A DNA stretch of 64,000 bases from Oikopleura dioica. Its lineage: Eukaryota; Chordata; Appendicularia; Copelata; Oikopleuridae. Positions 1-11,310 of the stretch are shown here, in pieces. A program made the position numbers and the translations under genes. The first letter of the stretch is position 1, and the number at the start of each line of letters is the position of its first letter. The stretch is from assembly GCA_907165135.1 (NCBI GenBank), contig OU015569.1, forward strand, positions 3,348,001-3,412,000, read 5' to 3'. The notes under the pieces were generated by a model that was given only the letters and a program-made list of their open reading frames with translations, was not told the origin of the DNA and searched no databases.

Positions 1-1436
1 TCGCTCTTACAGCTCTTACTGTACTTTCGACTCAAGCTTTTCATAGGGACTATATTTTCATTTTCATGAATATTTTGACAGTAACTAAACTTCATTTCCT
101 CTTTTTAAAGCGTCCAGTTAAATTTTTATATCTTGTAGCAACGCTGTATTATGCCGTAAACTTGATAGTGTGACTTTATATGTACATTTTTACTCAAAAT
201 AGTCGGATCTTCATGTTGAAAATGGTTCCAGAGTTGTAAATTTGCTGAGCTGAGTGAGCTGAGCTGGCTGAGTGAGCTGAGCAGTCGCTCAGCTCAGCTC
301 AGCTCAGTGATTTTGGAAAATGATCTGATCTGCTCAGCTCAGCTCAGCTCAGACAATTTTCACTCAGCTCAGCTCAGACGATTATCACTTAGCTAAGCTC
401 AGCTCAGCTCAATGATTTGAATACAATTTTACTGTAAACCCTTTAAACAGTAAAAAACAGCTCAGCTCAGCTCAATCAGCTCAGCTCAGCTCTAATTAGG
501 GTCCGCTCAGCTCAGCTCAGCTCAACTCTCTTTAACAAAAGGTCTGCTCAGCTCAGCTCAGCTCAGAAACCTCCGAAGTAGCCCAGCTCAGCTCAGAGAA
601 ATTTTTCTCGGGTCAGCTCAGCTCAGCTCAGAAAAATTAATCAAAATTTGCAACTCTGACTGGTTCTTTTAACAAACGCCGCGAAAATCCCCCCAAACGT
701 ATCTATTATTTCACTCTAGCGTTCTATGTACTGTGGATTGAGCGGGTAGTGTAACCCTGCAATTTTCAAAACAGTAATTTGAACACTATTTTTCCCATAT
801 ACAAAATGACTACGTGATAATTTCATTTCTTCTGTCAAAAACAAATAATCTCACCTGACCCGAAAGATATGAATATGATTTTGAGGTGAAAAATAGGGAT
901 ACACTATTAACCTAGATTTATCCGTCAATTCTTTCGAGAAATCTCAATAAATGAATTTTGAGGAAAAAGGCATTTGATTTTTCATAAAAAAAGTCTCAAA
1001 GTTTCAATCTTAGTATTTCGAGTACTTATGTTTACTTAAAATGGAGTGTCCAAATTTCTTCTTATTAAGAAGATATGAAAATTTGACAAAGTGGGCGTGA
1101 AAGAGCATAAAAAGATAAGTTTGCTTGGAAAAAATCATGAAAATCAAAGTTAAAAAGCCTTTTAAAAGTGAAAAAGAAAATGAGCTACGCGTCATAAAGC
1201 TTCAAGGGGCTTCAAGAGCGAACAAGGGATAAATGACGGAGAAATGCGGGCGAGCAAAGGTGCGCCGTCGAAACCAAGGAGAGCGAACAAGGGGTCGTAG
1301 AATGCAAAAGAAGGAAAGCGACCAACGGATCTTGGTAACAAAAAGCGAGCGACCAAGGGGGGTCTTGTTGGAGTTTAACTAAGCGAGTAAGGGAAAAATG
1401 TTCACAAAATGTGAGCGAGCTAGGGGGGGGGTACGT
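1..1436 (-). mobile_element. TIR transposon-like element, copy A (left end outside window)
   Basis: This stretch is the reverse complement of 3108-4548, with long segments that are identical base for base (compare 1-60 with 4489-4548). Its right end reads GGGGTACGT followed by TA, matching the terminus of copy B, so a TA target duplication is likely. It contains an (AGCTC)n array and purine-rich 'gagcgaacaaggg' motifs, and no transposase reading frame. The left terminus lies beyond the window edge. It is probably a non-autonomous DNA element. The family was not recognised. Confidence 0.75.
245..640. repeat. (AGCTC)n pentamer arrays inside copy A
   Basis: Short runs of AGCTC/CTCAG pentamers are interrupted by unique spacers of 15-40 bases. 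The same pattern appears inverted at 3915-4310, so it belongs to the element rather than to the locus. Confidence 0.9.
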
Positions 1437-1487
1437 TATACTGATTGACGTAGGAAAGTATTTTAGTCATCTTTCGATTTCGCTTAC

Positions 1488-2949
1488 TTATTTCTTTTCC
1501 CTGACTATCTTCATCGACTGCCAAGATCATCTGATTATCAACTCGTTGCCCTACTTGTGTTTGACAATTTTCAATGACAGCTGGAAATCCTTCGCCACTT
1601 CTAGTCATGAATGATCGGAATCGTAATGGGTCATTGACATCTCTTACGCGCATCGTACAAACTGTCTCAACTGGCTTTGCATCTTTTGCCTTTGAGTTGT
1701 GAAGACGGACATTGAGATTGACGATTCTAGCAGCGACGGAGCCGCGGGTTTCAATCTGTGCTCCAGGAAGTTCGTAGTTGTATGGTTTGAGAATGTTGAC
1801 TTTTCCTGAAGTCACCCAAACTCCATCAACTCGCTCGATAGTAGGAACAATTTCAAGCGAACCGTCAAGAGGATCTTCACTGTCCAGTACTTCAATCTCA
1901 ACAAACCCGTTTCTTTCGTCGGCGTCACGATCAACAATTCGAATGTTAGCAGCTTCAGGAGCGTCCATGCTATTTTCATCAATTATTCCAAGGTCACAAC
2001 TCTCAACTTCTGGTGGTTGATTGCACATGTAAATAATTACTTTTTGAGGATTACGATTAATTTCAATCCGAAAAAATCCCCAAAAGGACCGGAGAATTCC
2101 TGGTATTATAAATACCTCTTCTAGGAATAAAGATATGTGAGGCAGAACATACTTGTCGCATATGTGCGCAGATATGAAAAAGATTATCTCAATTGACTGA
2201 TCCTCTCCTTGAGCTGAACGCGACCCGTAAATTGGATTGCCTGGATGATCACGTACGCCGACTTCGATGGATAATTCGCGAACCTTATTGTTTATTCTTG
2301 GATCGAAAGCACTGACACTTATGGTTCCATCCGCATCCAGTCGGAAAATATTTTGAATCTCTTCCACTCTACCGTCGTAGTAACGAACAAGGACCGGCGA
2401 TCCAAAGGGCTTTCGATGAGTGAAGAAAAATTCAACTTTTCCATAAGCTCCAATGTCCATATCTGAGCCCGATAGTTTTCCAATTTTGGTACCCACTTTC
2501 ATATCCGGACAGTAAGTCATGCTCAGACTGTGGGGATCAAGCCAGGGGATGTGATCGTTGATATCACAGACGTCGATTTTTATATTTCGCGAAGCAATTT
2601 CATCTCCGGCGCAATTAAAAGCTCGGACTGTAATTTCATGAACATCTTCTTTTTCTCTGTCAAGAAATTTCTTCAGAGCAATCTGTGCGCGTTTTCCAGC
2701 AACAGTATCTGCATTCGAAATCCCAAAGAGTTCATTTTCATCAATACTATATGAGCAAGTTTGATCTGTGTCGAAATAAACTTCAGGTAGGTCGCCTTTG
2801 TAGAATCGATCTTCGAGGGAAACCCCTTCGCAGATTCGAATGGGCTGACAGTTGTGCCACTCGCCGACGACCGGGCGCACTGCTGGCCGGATGGTAACGC
2901 GAGGAACAGGCGCTTCTTCATGTCTCACCGGTGCATAGATTTGGTTAGC
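1488..2949 (-). CDS. Cadherin-repeat protein, internal exon(s)
   Basis: The reading frame encodes extracellular cadherin-type repeats: a calcium-binding linker-like DVCDINDHIPW near residue 120, a second linker-like RVRDVNDPLRF near residue 460, and acidic motifs (DSEDPLDG, DRDADERNG) between them. It begins after a splice acceptor (TTTAG, reading A-N-Q-I-Y) and ends at a strong donor (GTAAGC at 1487), so this is an internal piece of a larger cell-adhesion gene, with neither start nor stop present. A segment around 2040-2152 reads hydrophobic and unlike cadherin and probably holds a short intron whose borders I could not fix. The exon lies between two inverted transposon copies, which would sit in its two flanking introns. 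Cadherin family membership is fairly sure; the subtype is not. Confidence 0.65.
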
Positions 2950-3107
2950 CTAAAGAGGTAGTTAATTGCTGTCTATGCAGAGCGTTCGAAGAATAGAAAT
3001 GTCAGTGGTAATCTAGCTTTGTCAAAACCATGGGTTGAAATATGAGTTTTTACGGAGCGATCGTTTCCCTAACGATCGATATTATGCTAAAACATTCGAT
3101 AGAAATA
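2950..3107. other. Intron sequence between cadherin exon and element B
   Basis: Short non-coding stretch upstream (minus strand) of the cadherin exon. It ends in a TA dinucleotide at 3106-3107 that serves as the likely target site of element B. Confidence 0.5.
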
Positions 3108-4763
3108 ACGTACCCCCCCCCCCTAGCTCGCTCACATTTTGTGAACATTTTTCCCTTACTCGCTTAGTTAAACTCCAACAAGACCCCCCTTGGTCGCTCG
3201 CTTTTTGTTACCAAGATCCGTTGGTCGCTTTCCTTCTTTTGCATTCTACGACCCCTTGTTCGCTCTCCTTGGTTTCGACGGCGCACCTTTGCTCGCCCGC
3301 ATTTCTCCGTCATTTATCCCTTGTTCGCTCTTGAAGCCCCTTGAAGCTTTATGACGCGTAGCTCATTTTCTTTTTCACTTTTAAAAGGCTTTTTAACTTT
3401 GATTTTCATGATTTTTTCCAAGCAAACTTATCTTTTTATGCTCTTTCACGCCCACTTTGTCAAATTTTCATATCTTCTTAATAAGAAGAAATTTGGACAC
3501 TCCATTTTAAGTAAACATAAGTACTCGAAATACTAAGATTGAAACTTTGAGACTTTTTTTATGAAAAATCAAATGCCTTTTTCCTCAAAATTCATTTATT
3601 GAGATTTCTCGAAAGAATTGACGGATAAATCTAGGTTAATAGTGTATCCCTATTTTTCACCTCAAAATCATATTCATATCTTTCGGGTCAGGTGAGATTA
3701 TTTGTTTTTGACAGAAGAAATGAAATTATCACGTAGTCATTTTGTATATGGGAAAAATAGTGTTCAAATTACTGTTTTGAAAATTGCAGGGTTACACTAC
3801 CCGCTCAATCCACAGTACATAGAACGCTAGAGTGAAATAATAGATACGTTTGGGGGGATTTTCGCGGCGTTTGTTAAAAGAACCAGTCAGAGTTGCAAAT
3901 TTTGATTAATTTTTCTGAGCTGAGCTGAGCTGACCCGAGAAAAAATTTCTCTGAGCTGAGCTGGGCTACTTCGGAGGTTTCTGAGCTGAGCTGAGCTGAG
4001 CAGACCTTTTGTTAAAGAGAGTTGAGCTGAGCTGAGCTGAGCGGACCCTAATTAGAGCTGAGCTGAGCTGATTGAGCTGAGCTGAGCTGTTTTTTACTGT
4101 TTAAAGGGTTTACAGTAAAATTGTATTCAAATCATTGAGCTGAGCTGAGCTTAGCTAAGTGATAATCGTCTGAGCTGAGCTGAGTGAAAATTGTCTGAGC
4201 TGAGCTGAGCTGAGCAGATCAGATCATTTTCCAAAATCACTGAGCTGAGCTGAGCTGAGCGACTGCTCAGCTCACTCAGCCAGCTCAGCTCACTCAGCTC
4301 AGCAAATTTACAACTCTGGAACCATTTTCAACATGAAGATCCGACTATTTTGAGTAAAAATGTACATATAAAGTCACACTATCAAGTTTACGGCATAATA
4401 CAGCGTTGCTACAAGATATAAAAATTTAACTGGACGCTTTAAAAAGAGGAAATGAAGTTTAGTTACTGTCAAAATATTCATGAAAATGAAAATATAGTCC
4501 CTATGAAAAGCTTGAGTCGAAAGTACAGTAAGAGCTGTAAGAGCGACCCAAGCCGAGCTAGGCTTTGGCGGTCTCGCGGCGAACAAGGGATAAATGGGTG
4601 AGGAGGAGCGAACAAGGGCGCGCGAGGTAAAAAGAAGGATGGCGACTAATGGAGCGCGCTGAAACAAGAATGGGAGCGAGCAAGGGGACTTTGATAAAAT
4701 TTAACTAAGCGAGCAAGGGAAAAATGTTCACAAAATGTGAGCGAGCTAGGGGGGGGGGTACGT
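3108..4763 (+). mobile_element. TIR transposon-like element, copy B (complete)
   Basis: A complete element of about 1.66 kb. The left end ACGTACCCC(C)n and right end (G)nGGGGTACGT are inverted repeats extending about 100 bases inward; both contain a 'tcgctcacattttgtgaacatttttccctt' type block split here for length. TA flanks both sides (3106-3107 and 4764-4765). The interior holds (AGCTC)n arrays and a 61-codon open frame identical to one in copy A, but no transposase. TA duplications suggest a Tc1/mariner-like mechanism, but this is inference. Confidence 0.8.
3915..4310. repeat. (GAGCT)n pentamer arrays inside copy B
   Basis: Mirror image of the arrays at 245-640: GAGCT/TGAGC pentamers in blocks of two to six units with unique spacers. 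Confidence 0.9.
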
Positions 4764-4782
4764 TATCAAACAGGGGAACACA

Positions 4783-4850
4783 GTCCCATGGATACTGTCC
4801 CATGGATACAGTCCCCCATGCATACAGTCCCATGGATACAGTCCCATGGT
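4783..4850. repeat. Short tandem repeat, about 14 bp unit
   Basis: Five imperfect copies of CCCATGGATACAGT follow directly on the right end of element B. Copies differ by one or two bases (CCATGCATACAGT, CCATGGATACTGT). Confidence 0.8.
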
Positions 4851-5640
4851 GTACTCACTACCGTCTCATCTATGGTTTTCCAAACGATGAATGACAAACT
4901 GATTAATGAATTATTAACCGCTTATCAAGCAAATTAACTTCTTTTTTCGAAACGATAATTTATACTTTACTGAGCGTGCAATGAGTGTGCAAGTAACAGT
5001 TTTCTGATCTTATTACCTGTATCAAGGCAAGGCCCGTGGCGAGCCACAATTTCATTTTTTTATCAGGAAATCTTCTTCAAGCTCTTACTTATTGTTGGAA
5101 CGCGTGTCTCTCTAGTTTTATACTATAATCTGGCTTTTTTCAATAATTTGAATCATGCAGCGGTGATTCGAATAAAACGAAAAGGTCGAATTTACGACCT
5201 TGAGGCTTGCGAAGTACCGAGAGAGAGGTCGTTTTCAGAGGCTCTCTTTTGCTCAGGCCCCGGCTCTATCCGAGCCCATGAGTAGTCAAGTAGTAATCTC
5301 GTAAAAATGAAAAGAAACAATTAGCCGCTCAGTCTATTTTATTTTTTCTTCTTCGTAATCTTGCTGATAGTAAACCGATGCATGATAATAAAAATGCAGA
5401 ATACAGATTTGCTAATTCGTTCTGTTCGTTGAATCTGACTTCTCGGAGCTCTGCTGAATCAGTAGTTTTCTCAATTCACTCAGCTCTATAAAAGAAGTTA
5501 AATGACCTTTTTAGGCATATTTTTGATATTTTTTAATATTGAGATTTTCTCATGGAAAACCGGCAATTGACGTAAAATGATTATATAAACTTAATAACAA
5601 CATATATTTTTTAGTTATTCAAGCCAAAAAGATACGGAGA
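4851..5640. other. Non-coding stretch, nothing assigned
   Basis: AT-rich sequence with no convincing exon on either strand. No repeat or RNA gene was recognised. Confidence 0.5.
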
Positions 5641-5647
5641 TAGTACG

Positions 5648-6330
5648 TTAATTCAATCGGATTATTCTTACAATTTCATTTATATAAGGTGATCTCCTTA
5701 TTTCAACTTTAATTACCAAGAAATACGGATTAATTTCATAGTATTTTAATGAATTGAAAAACCCATTTGAACAAAACAGTTTTGATTTGTGCGTAATAAG
5801 AATCATTATATTACCATCTTGAACTTGAGTTTGTTGGCGGCTTATTGAGTGGATTACGCTGGCAAGCGAGCTGGTGTCAGAGGAGCGCGGAACTGGAGGA
5901 AGTGGTAAGGAGTTTTTACGCTTGTCGACTAAAATTGTAAAAATAGCAATAAATAGCGGAGGATTAACGACTGGATCTGAAATTAAACGCTTGCCTGTGT
6001 TTTTATAAAGCAATGCCTTGTCTGTTTGCGCCAGAGGAGGGTCCACAGCGTAATCTACGGATTTCACCCGGTGGAGACGACGTGTCACAGCTGTCCTCTT
6101 CAAAAATCTTTATTTCCTTCCAGATTCATGGAAGTTACATTTTGGGCTGGGAAATACGGTATTTCAGGCAAACCAGCTGCCATTGTGTTCAACCTTCCAA
6201 TCGAGCCTACAGAGGGGCGTTTTGGACAGCCACCAGGGTCAGAATTGTTCTCCGATTGACGACGCTTTAAAAGGCTGTCAAATTTCAAATAGACGTTGAC
6301 AATGTCACGTTGATTAGTAAGTATATTCAT
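5648..6330 (-). CDS. Hypothetical protein, probably two exons
   Basis: Two open frames on the minus strand, 6330-6100 and 6103 down to about 5815, look like neighbouring exons. The first starts MNILTNQRDIVNVYLKFD and is polar. The second (RTAVTRRLHRVKSVDYAVD...) contains a hydrophobic stretch, PPLFIAIFTILV, and ends near a GTAATA donor at about 5812. No domain was recognised, and the junction between the two frames was not resolved. It lies downstream of the SK channel on the same strand. Confidence 0.3.
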
Positions 6331-7220
6331 GCTGTGTTATGTCTTGGCCCCAGACTCTGGGGTCAGCTGAGCTTATGACTTCTTTGCGGTCGAATAAAGT
6401 GTATTTATGCGCATAAACTATCGATGATTAATTATAATCCACATTCTCAATTCTCAATGAAAAACCTTGTCCTGTAAAGAGGGAGATGCTCTAGTTGTGA
6501 CTAGTGTAGTCCGGCGCCGTGAAAGTGAATTCGTTCTTAGATTAAAGTTTAATCATTAAACTCTAAAATTTGAGAATATCATTTCAAACCTTCTTCCTGA
6601 GGATCTGGTGGAATATCGAGAGGGCCTGAATCTGCTCAATCCGCTTTGAAAGAAATTCGAAGCCCAAGACTGATGATGTCCACCCTCTAAATCCACTTGT
6701 GAATCTTAACTGGGTTAGTTCTCATGTTTTATTTCAAATAAAACACATCTGATCGTTATAAGAATCGTCATATTTAACCCCTGTCCTTTTGGGTAATTTG
6801 GTTCGTCGCAATCGGAGTGTTCGGCTTCATTTACGAGCTTGATGGCGTTCGTAAGCCAGCTCTTAAATCAAGGACAATTAATTGCCTTAAAAATTACATT
6901 TGTTTGTTTTACCACTTCTTGCAATAAATATACTTTACGGGCAGATGGATCTCTCTTCGAAGCTAGGGAAAGATCCGCGAAAATGTACCTGTGAAGATTT
7001 TTTACGAAGAAATTGGCCACCTCTTCTGACAAGATTCTCCAATGAATCGAGTTTTCGCGAAATGTGTGTCGTTGTTATTGCAGTTTCATCTACTTGAAAT
7101 TCTTTCTCCAACCTAAATCCATGTTCTTCAAAATGTTCTTTGAGTAATTTATCTTACGATAATTCAGCAGTTTCCGTGCTCTTTTTAACCTGTCGCCACT
7201 GCCAAAGAGCCTCTAAAAGG
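6331..7220. other. Intergenic stretch with a possible membrane-segment exon
   Basis: Mostly without recognisable genes. Around 6785-6880 the plus strand can encode a hydrophobic segment (SFWVIWFVAIGVFGFIYEL), and 6942-7097 is open on the plus strand (DPRKCTCEDFLRRNWPP). Neither could be joined into a gene with confidence. Confidence 0.3.
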
Positions 7221-7225
7221 AAAGA

Positions 7226-8731
7226 TTAATCTGGTAAGCCACTCAAACTAGTACCAGAGGTTGCCTTAGCAAGTTTCATCCGTTCACGACGTCTTCCCAA
7301 TTTGGCAATAAATTCTTCCGTTTCATCTTTTTTCGCCATTTGCTCCATCAACATTCGACACTTGTATTGGCGCCAAACGAATTGAATCAGACGAGCAGCG
7401 CATTTTCTTCTGATAACATGTGCTCGTTGTCGCTCAACAGATGCCATGAGACGTTTTTCTTCTGGTCCTATAAGGAGAGACTCGGACAGAACACCAACGA
7501 TCAGCGCTGTCTAACAATTTTATTATAGGTATTTATTGCCACACATAATTGTGTCAAGTAGACTAGCTAGTGAAACTTGCAAAATAAAGATAATTAGCGG
7601 GATTAGTTAAATATGCTTTCGCCGTAAATTTTCGCACCTGGAATAATCCGAAAAGCGACAACACAGCCACAATGCTCCTTGAGACCCAAAAGTTGGAGTA
7701 AACTCGCCGTACCCGAGATTAGTGAGAGTCACGGCCATGAGCCAAACCACGTCTAAAATAATAATTTTGAAGTATTGAAAGCAATTGCGAACCTGAATAT
7801 TCCATACACGTGCCATATGATCGCTCTAGTGCGTAGATTACATACCCCATCGCAAAAACATTGAAGAAATATACACCCGCCAGCATCGTGAGCGGACGTT
7901 TCTAAATTATTTTCGGGGACCGGTTTTATTTATGACGGTAATCAGGAGTAACAATTGTAAGCCCGCTGAGGAAGAGTAACGAACCAGAAAATGCGATTTG
8001 AGCAAGAAACTCGAAGACATTGTCACACTGCCGAGATTCTTCAGAATCTCCGTCATTCTGTTGTAACGCATCGGATGGTGCTCACGCATGTACTTGATCA
8101 GATGATACAACCGGAGAAAAGTCATTAGTTGCATTTCTTTTGGCAATCCGACATCTAAGAAGTTATAAAATTAAAAATAGGCTTTCTAGCTTACTGAAAA
8201 TCGGAACATGAACGGAGCTGATTGCGAGTTCGAGGTAGAACCAAAAAGCCAACGGAGAAAATGACAAGATCGTTGATTCCGAAGGGAGCTGTCGACGAAG
8301 CACGAGGAGTCTCCGCTCAAGCTCAGAATACCACCAAATCAGAATCAGAGTCATTATCGTCATTAAGCTGTAATTAAGATCAGTTCTCACCTCAACTTGA
8401 CTACTTACGTTATTGCCGCTTTATATCCCTGAGCATAAAACTTCAACAGAAACTTCAATCTTTCTTGACTACCGTCGCCTCCAGTCGCATTTCCGAAGTT
8501 CAATTGTGAGTTTTCCCACTTGTATTCGCAGATTTCTGCCTTTCCCGAATAATGTTTCTGAGGCGGAGTCATTTCCCCGGCTGAATCGAACTCAAGCTCG
8601 ATGAATGTCACTGTAGCCACAACTGTAGCGACGCCAGAGCACGCCAAAGCTCTGCTTGCATGCCTCAAAGAACGGTGAATCCTCACTTTGGCTAGTTCGT
8701 TCTGTTCGAAAGCCGCTACGTCTTGCCATTG
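7226..8731 (-). CDS. SK/KCNN-type calcium-activated potassium channel
   Basis: Six exons fit: 8409-8731, 8195-8367, 8027-8154, 7793-7901, 7638-7752, 7226-7510. The order of parts matches the SK family: S1 region after FEQNELAKVRIHRSLRHASR, S2, S3 (FWFYLELAISSVHVP), S4 (FLRLYHLIKYM; SK proteins have FLRLYLIARVM), S5, pore with filter TNLGYGEFTP, S6 with TALIVGVLSESLL (SK: TALVVAVVARKLEL), and a calmodulin-binding-like helix AARLIQFVWRQYKCR. SK channels are voltage-insensitive potassium channels of the plasma membrane, gated by calcium through bound calmodulin. Exon 7638-7752 is one base short: the frame must shift just after the filter (FGSQG, then SIVAVLSLFGLF). The next exon is in phase only if one base is restored, so this is either a sequence error or a real lesion. 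The start probably lies in an upstream exon. Confidence 0.75.
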
Positions 8732-8771
8732 CTTCAGTTAATTTTTAATTTTGGCGATTCTGGACGAATCA

Positions 8772-8887
8772 TCTAAATCTTAAAATCTCAAAAATCCTCC
8801 TCTTTCCTTGGCTCTGTTATTGAATTCGTGGTCGACTGTCACCATTCTGTTCAGTTCGCCGATCTGGATCTTGTCTTGATTCACCAT
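8772..8887 (-). CDS. Possible N-terminal exon of the SK channel
   Basis: An ATG at 8887 opens MVNQDKIQIGELNRMVTVD and runs to about NNRAKERGG. It could splice through a non-GT donor to the first confident channel exon at 8731 (QWQDVAAFEQN). The join is inferred from phase and position only. Confidence 0.3.
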
Positions 8888-9340
8888 CGCCGCGAGTTCT
8901 CTCCAGTTCTATTTCTGGTTCCCTCTCTTTGTCCGTTCAAAACAAAACCGGCTAAAGCGCACCTGTGGAAGAAAGGAGTGCAAGTCCGACAATCCTCACA
9001 AATAATTCATGCGCGCTATCCCTCATTTTTGGATCTACAGGAGAGCCAGTACTAGTGCATCGATCTTTAATGTTGCCGTAATTTTGAAACCGCAAAGGGT
9101 TCAGCTGAAATTAAAACTGAATATATGATGATACTGTACTTGGAAAAATAATCATGGAAACTTGTTTCGAATGAAATTTATTGCGCAAATGAAAGAGGGA
9201 AAACTTTCCCTTCTTGGCGCGTAAAACGGTTGTTCAGTGTAAAGTTGATGAATCTGGAAAGATGGCGGAGCCCTAGAGTACTTCTTGCACATACTTATTG
9301 GTTGACAATGGCTCAAAAATTATCCACGCAATTTTGAGGG
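8888..9340. other. Intergenic stretch between divergent genes
   Basis: Lies between the SK gene (minus) and the next gene (plus) and probably holds both promoters. No further gene was recognised. Confidence 0.4.
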
Positions 9341-9350
9341 TATAAAAAGA
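9341..9350 (+). promoter_or_regulatory. TATA-box-like site
   Basis: TATAAAAAGA lies about 60 bases upstream of the first ATG of the plus-strand gene (9402), a plausible distance for a core promoter with a start near 9370. Confidence 0.4.
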
Positions 9351-9390
9351 CGACAGCTTACGAATGCAGCTCACTCCTGAAGTCAACTTC

Positions 9391-10195
9391 CTATAGAAGA
9401 GATGGCGGCGCGAAACGACACCAACCAAGATTGGTGTAGTCAACTTGCCGAACCCCAACGCTTTCCGAAACTGGATTTGCGGGGTACCCAAAATCCCTGA
9501 GGAATCTCCTAGAGATATCAAGGAATTCTACTTCATGGACAGCCCTTCTTTTGACACGGCCAATTTCATCAAAATCGAAGAGAATACACCCAATTTCATT
9601 CTCTTCGACACCAAGGTCGGCGATCGCTCCCTCGAGGTGAGTTATCTGAACTCATAATTCTATGTTGATAATTTTTTAGAACCCCGACCATGAAGATGCT
9701 ATTTTGGGCTTCATTCGAGGCTGCCAAGACCAATTCAAGATCCAGAAAAGGGTGAGTCGTAAACCAATGCGTTCGTTTCTTTACTAACTGAAATCAAGGA
9801 GAGGGTCGTTCCATGGCGCGATATCCCATGCCGCTTGAACATCTTCGAGCAGGCCAAGGTCACAGACCAGTGGTGCCAAAGCATGTTCAGCTGGATCTCG
9901 CCGAAGTGCAACAAATGTGGCTTTCACTGCCAGGCTCACGCCCTTCGACAAAAAACCGAATTCGTGACCACGGTCGAAGTAAGTAACAATGCTCGTCATG
10001 ATGATTGTATCACACTAGTCTAACAAATTTTGAGTAATAACTTACATGATCTGGCTTTAAAAATGACTTTAGAATTCGCGTATCGGACGCCTAAGAAAAC
10101 TGCTCTGGGCTGATGAGTTTCGTCTATCCATCGCCGCCATCTTCATTCCATTTGGCTTTTTCACTGCTGATTCTCTTCTGCTACTGGTAGATTGA
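9391..10195 (+). CDS. Unknown protein with Cys cluster and C-terminal hydrophobic segment
   Basis: Four exons with clean GT-AG borders: from about 9395 to 9636, 9680-9751, 9799-9979, 10073-10195. The protein reads VVNLPNPNAFRNWICGVPK..., then NPDHEDAILGFIRGCQDQ, then a Cys/His cluster SPKCNKCGFHCQAH, and ends with a hydrophobic segment (FRLSIAAIFIPFGFFTAD) and LLLLVD. It may be a tail-anchored or single-pass membrane protein. No family was recognised. The start is unclear: the ATG at 9402 is out of frame with the main reading, while the ATG at 9364 is in frame but followed by a TAG at 9394. Confidence 0.6.
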
Positions 10196-10376
10196 AGTAA
10201 AAGTAAATTGAATAAATTGATATCGAAGATGAAAAGATCTTGGCTTGTTTGCATTCACATTTACAGTCGATTATCTTTGCAATAGACTTTGCGTTTTTTG
10301 AGCTTTGAATAGAGGATTCTCTAGAATTCTCGCCGGCAAGAGAGATGTTTATTCTTTAGTTGTCACTTCAATTTAT

Positions 10377-10645
10377 GAAGTTAAAAAGTCCGAAAAGAGC
10401 ATAAATCCAGGTAAGATTTTGTCAAACTCAGAATAACAGTCGACACTTTTTGGGCAAATGTTGAAATACCACTAACCTCTTTAATTTTAGGACTTTTACG
10501 AGGAATCTTCACATTGAAGAACGTCCAAGACACTGAAATACCCTCAATCTCAGTCGAAAAACGAGGGAGCGATAAGAAGACATCCAAGAAATCGGGTATC
10601 TTCACCTTGAATCCAAAAAGGATGTCTTGATCGAAAAATATGAAA
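10377..10645 (+). pseudogene. Degenerate two-exon gene copy 1
   Basis: A short exon (AAAAAGTCCGAAAAGAGC) ends in a GTAAGA donor. After an 82-base intron a second exon encodes RGIFTLKN...KKTSKKSGIFTL in broken frames and ends near an AATAAA signal. The same two-exon structure, intron included, recurs at 60244-60575. No frame runs through intact in this copy. The parent gene was not recognised. Confidence 0.5.
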
Positions 10646-10649
10646 CCTG

Positions 10650-11076
10650 AATAAAATCAATTTTCCTTCAATCTATCAAATCCAAAAGCTCTCAAATCCT
10701 TTGAATTTCAAAGTTTGAAAGTTTTTGCAAGTTTCCCATTTTATTTTGAACAAACCCTTGTTTTATCTTGGCACAATAGCATAATGCAATATTGTATAGT
10801 ATACACAGTATATTGCATCTATTATATATACAATATAACTTATATTATATAAGGGGGTTCCCTTATAACAATATATATATTTATAATTTTTTGTATATTT
10901 TCGAGTCTAAATATCAAACAACTTTGGAAACTCAATTTGGTTCGATCCTCCTTTTTCCTGCGCCCTGGCCAATCAGGACAAACAGAGAAAGTCATTATCG
11001 TACCTTCCATAAAATAATTTTAAAAATAACTAAACGCGAAAGTTCCACAACAATAAGAAAACCGAGAAGAAAACAA
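10650..11076. other. AT-rich intergenic stretch
   Basis: Contains a TATA/ATAT-rich tract around 10790-10900 and no convincing exon. Confidence 0.5.
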
Positions 11077-11310
11077 TCAAGAGTAGATTCGTCGTATCGT
11101 TAGAAAAGATACGTTAATTGGTGCATCTTTTGAAGTTTTAAAAGTCTTTCGAGGCCGCGTTAAAAACACTTCGCTTGAAACAATTTCCAAATTTGGCGAT
11201 TCCAACCGACGAAAATTTTTTTCGAGAGAGTTCACGGCAGCTGCAAAGATATCATCTCGCGAGTCGCTGTCCCTCACCCTCACCTCCGATGGTGCGAGCT
11301 TTCATTCGGC
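11077..11310 (-). CDS. Possible terminal exon of an unknown gene
   Basis: The minus-strand frame VRVRDSDSRDDIFAAAVN...LTIRRIYS ends in TGA at 11077 and looks protein-like (balanced, charged). It has no in-frame ATG and needs an upstream exon that I could not place. It would be head-to-head with the WDR62-like gene. Confidence 0.3.

Noticed and set aside
245-640. AGCTC arrays as a CRISPR-like repeat-spacer structure
   Set aside because: The units are pentamers with irregular spacers inside a transposon copy, and the genome is eukaryotic.
1010-1195. 61-codon ORF present in both element copies as a gene
   Set aside because: It is identical because the elements are identical. It is Phe/Leu-rich and AT-driven with no domain.
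5020-5060. GC-rich segment (GGCAAGGCCCGTGGCGAGCC) as a tRNA or small RNA
   Set aside because: No cloverleaf arms or T-loop motif could be folded around it.
7938-8026. Apparent frameshift between S4 and S5 of the SK channel, with a hydrophobic open frame in the gap
   Set aside because: A GTGACA donor at 8026 and a TTTAG acceptor at 7902 join in phase 0 and align with SK proteins without a gap, so the stretch is a 125-base intron.
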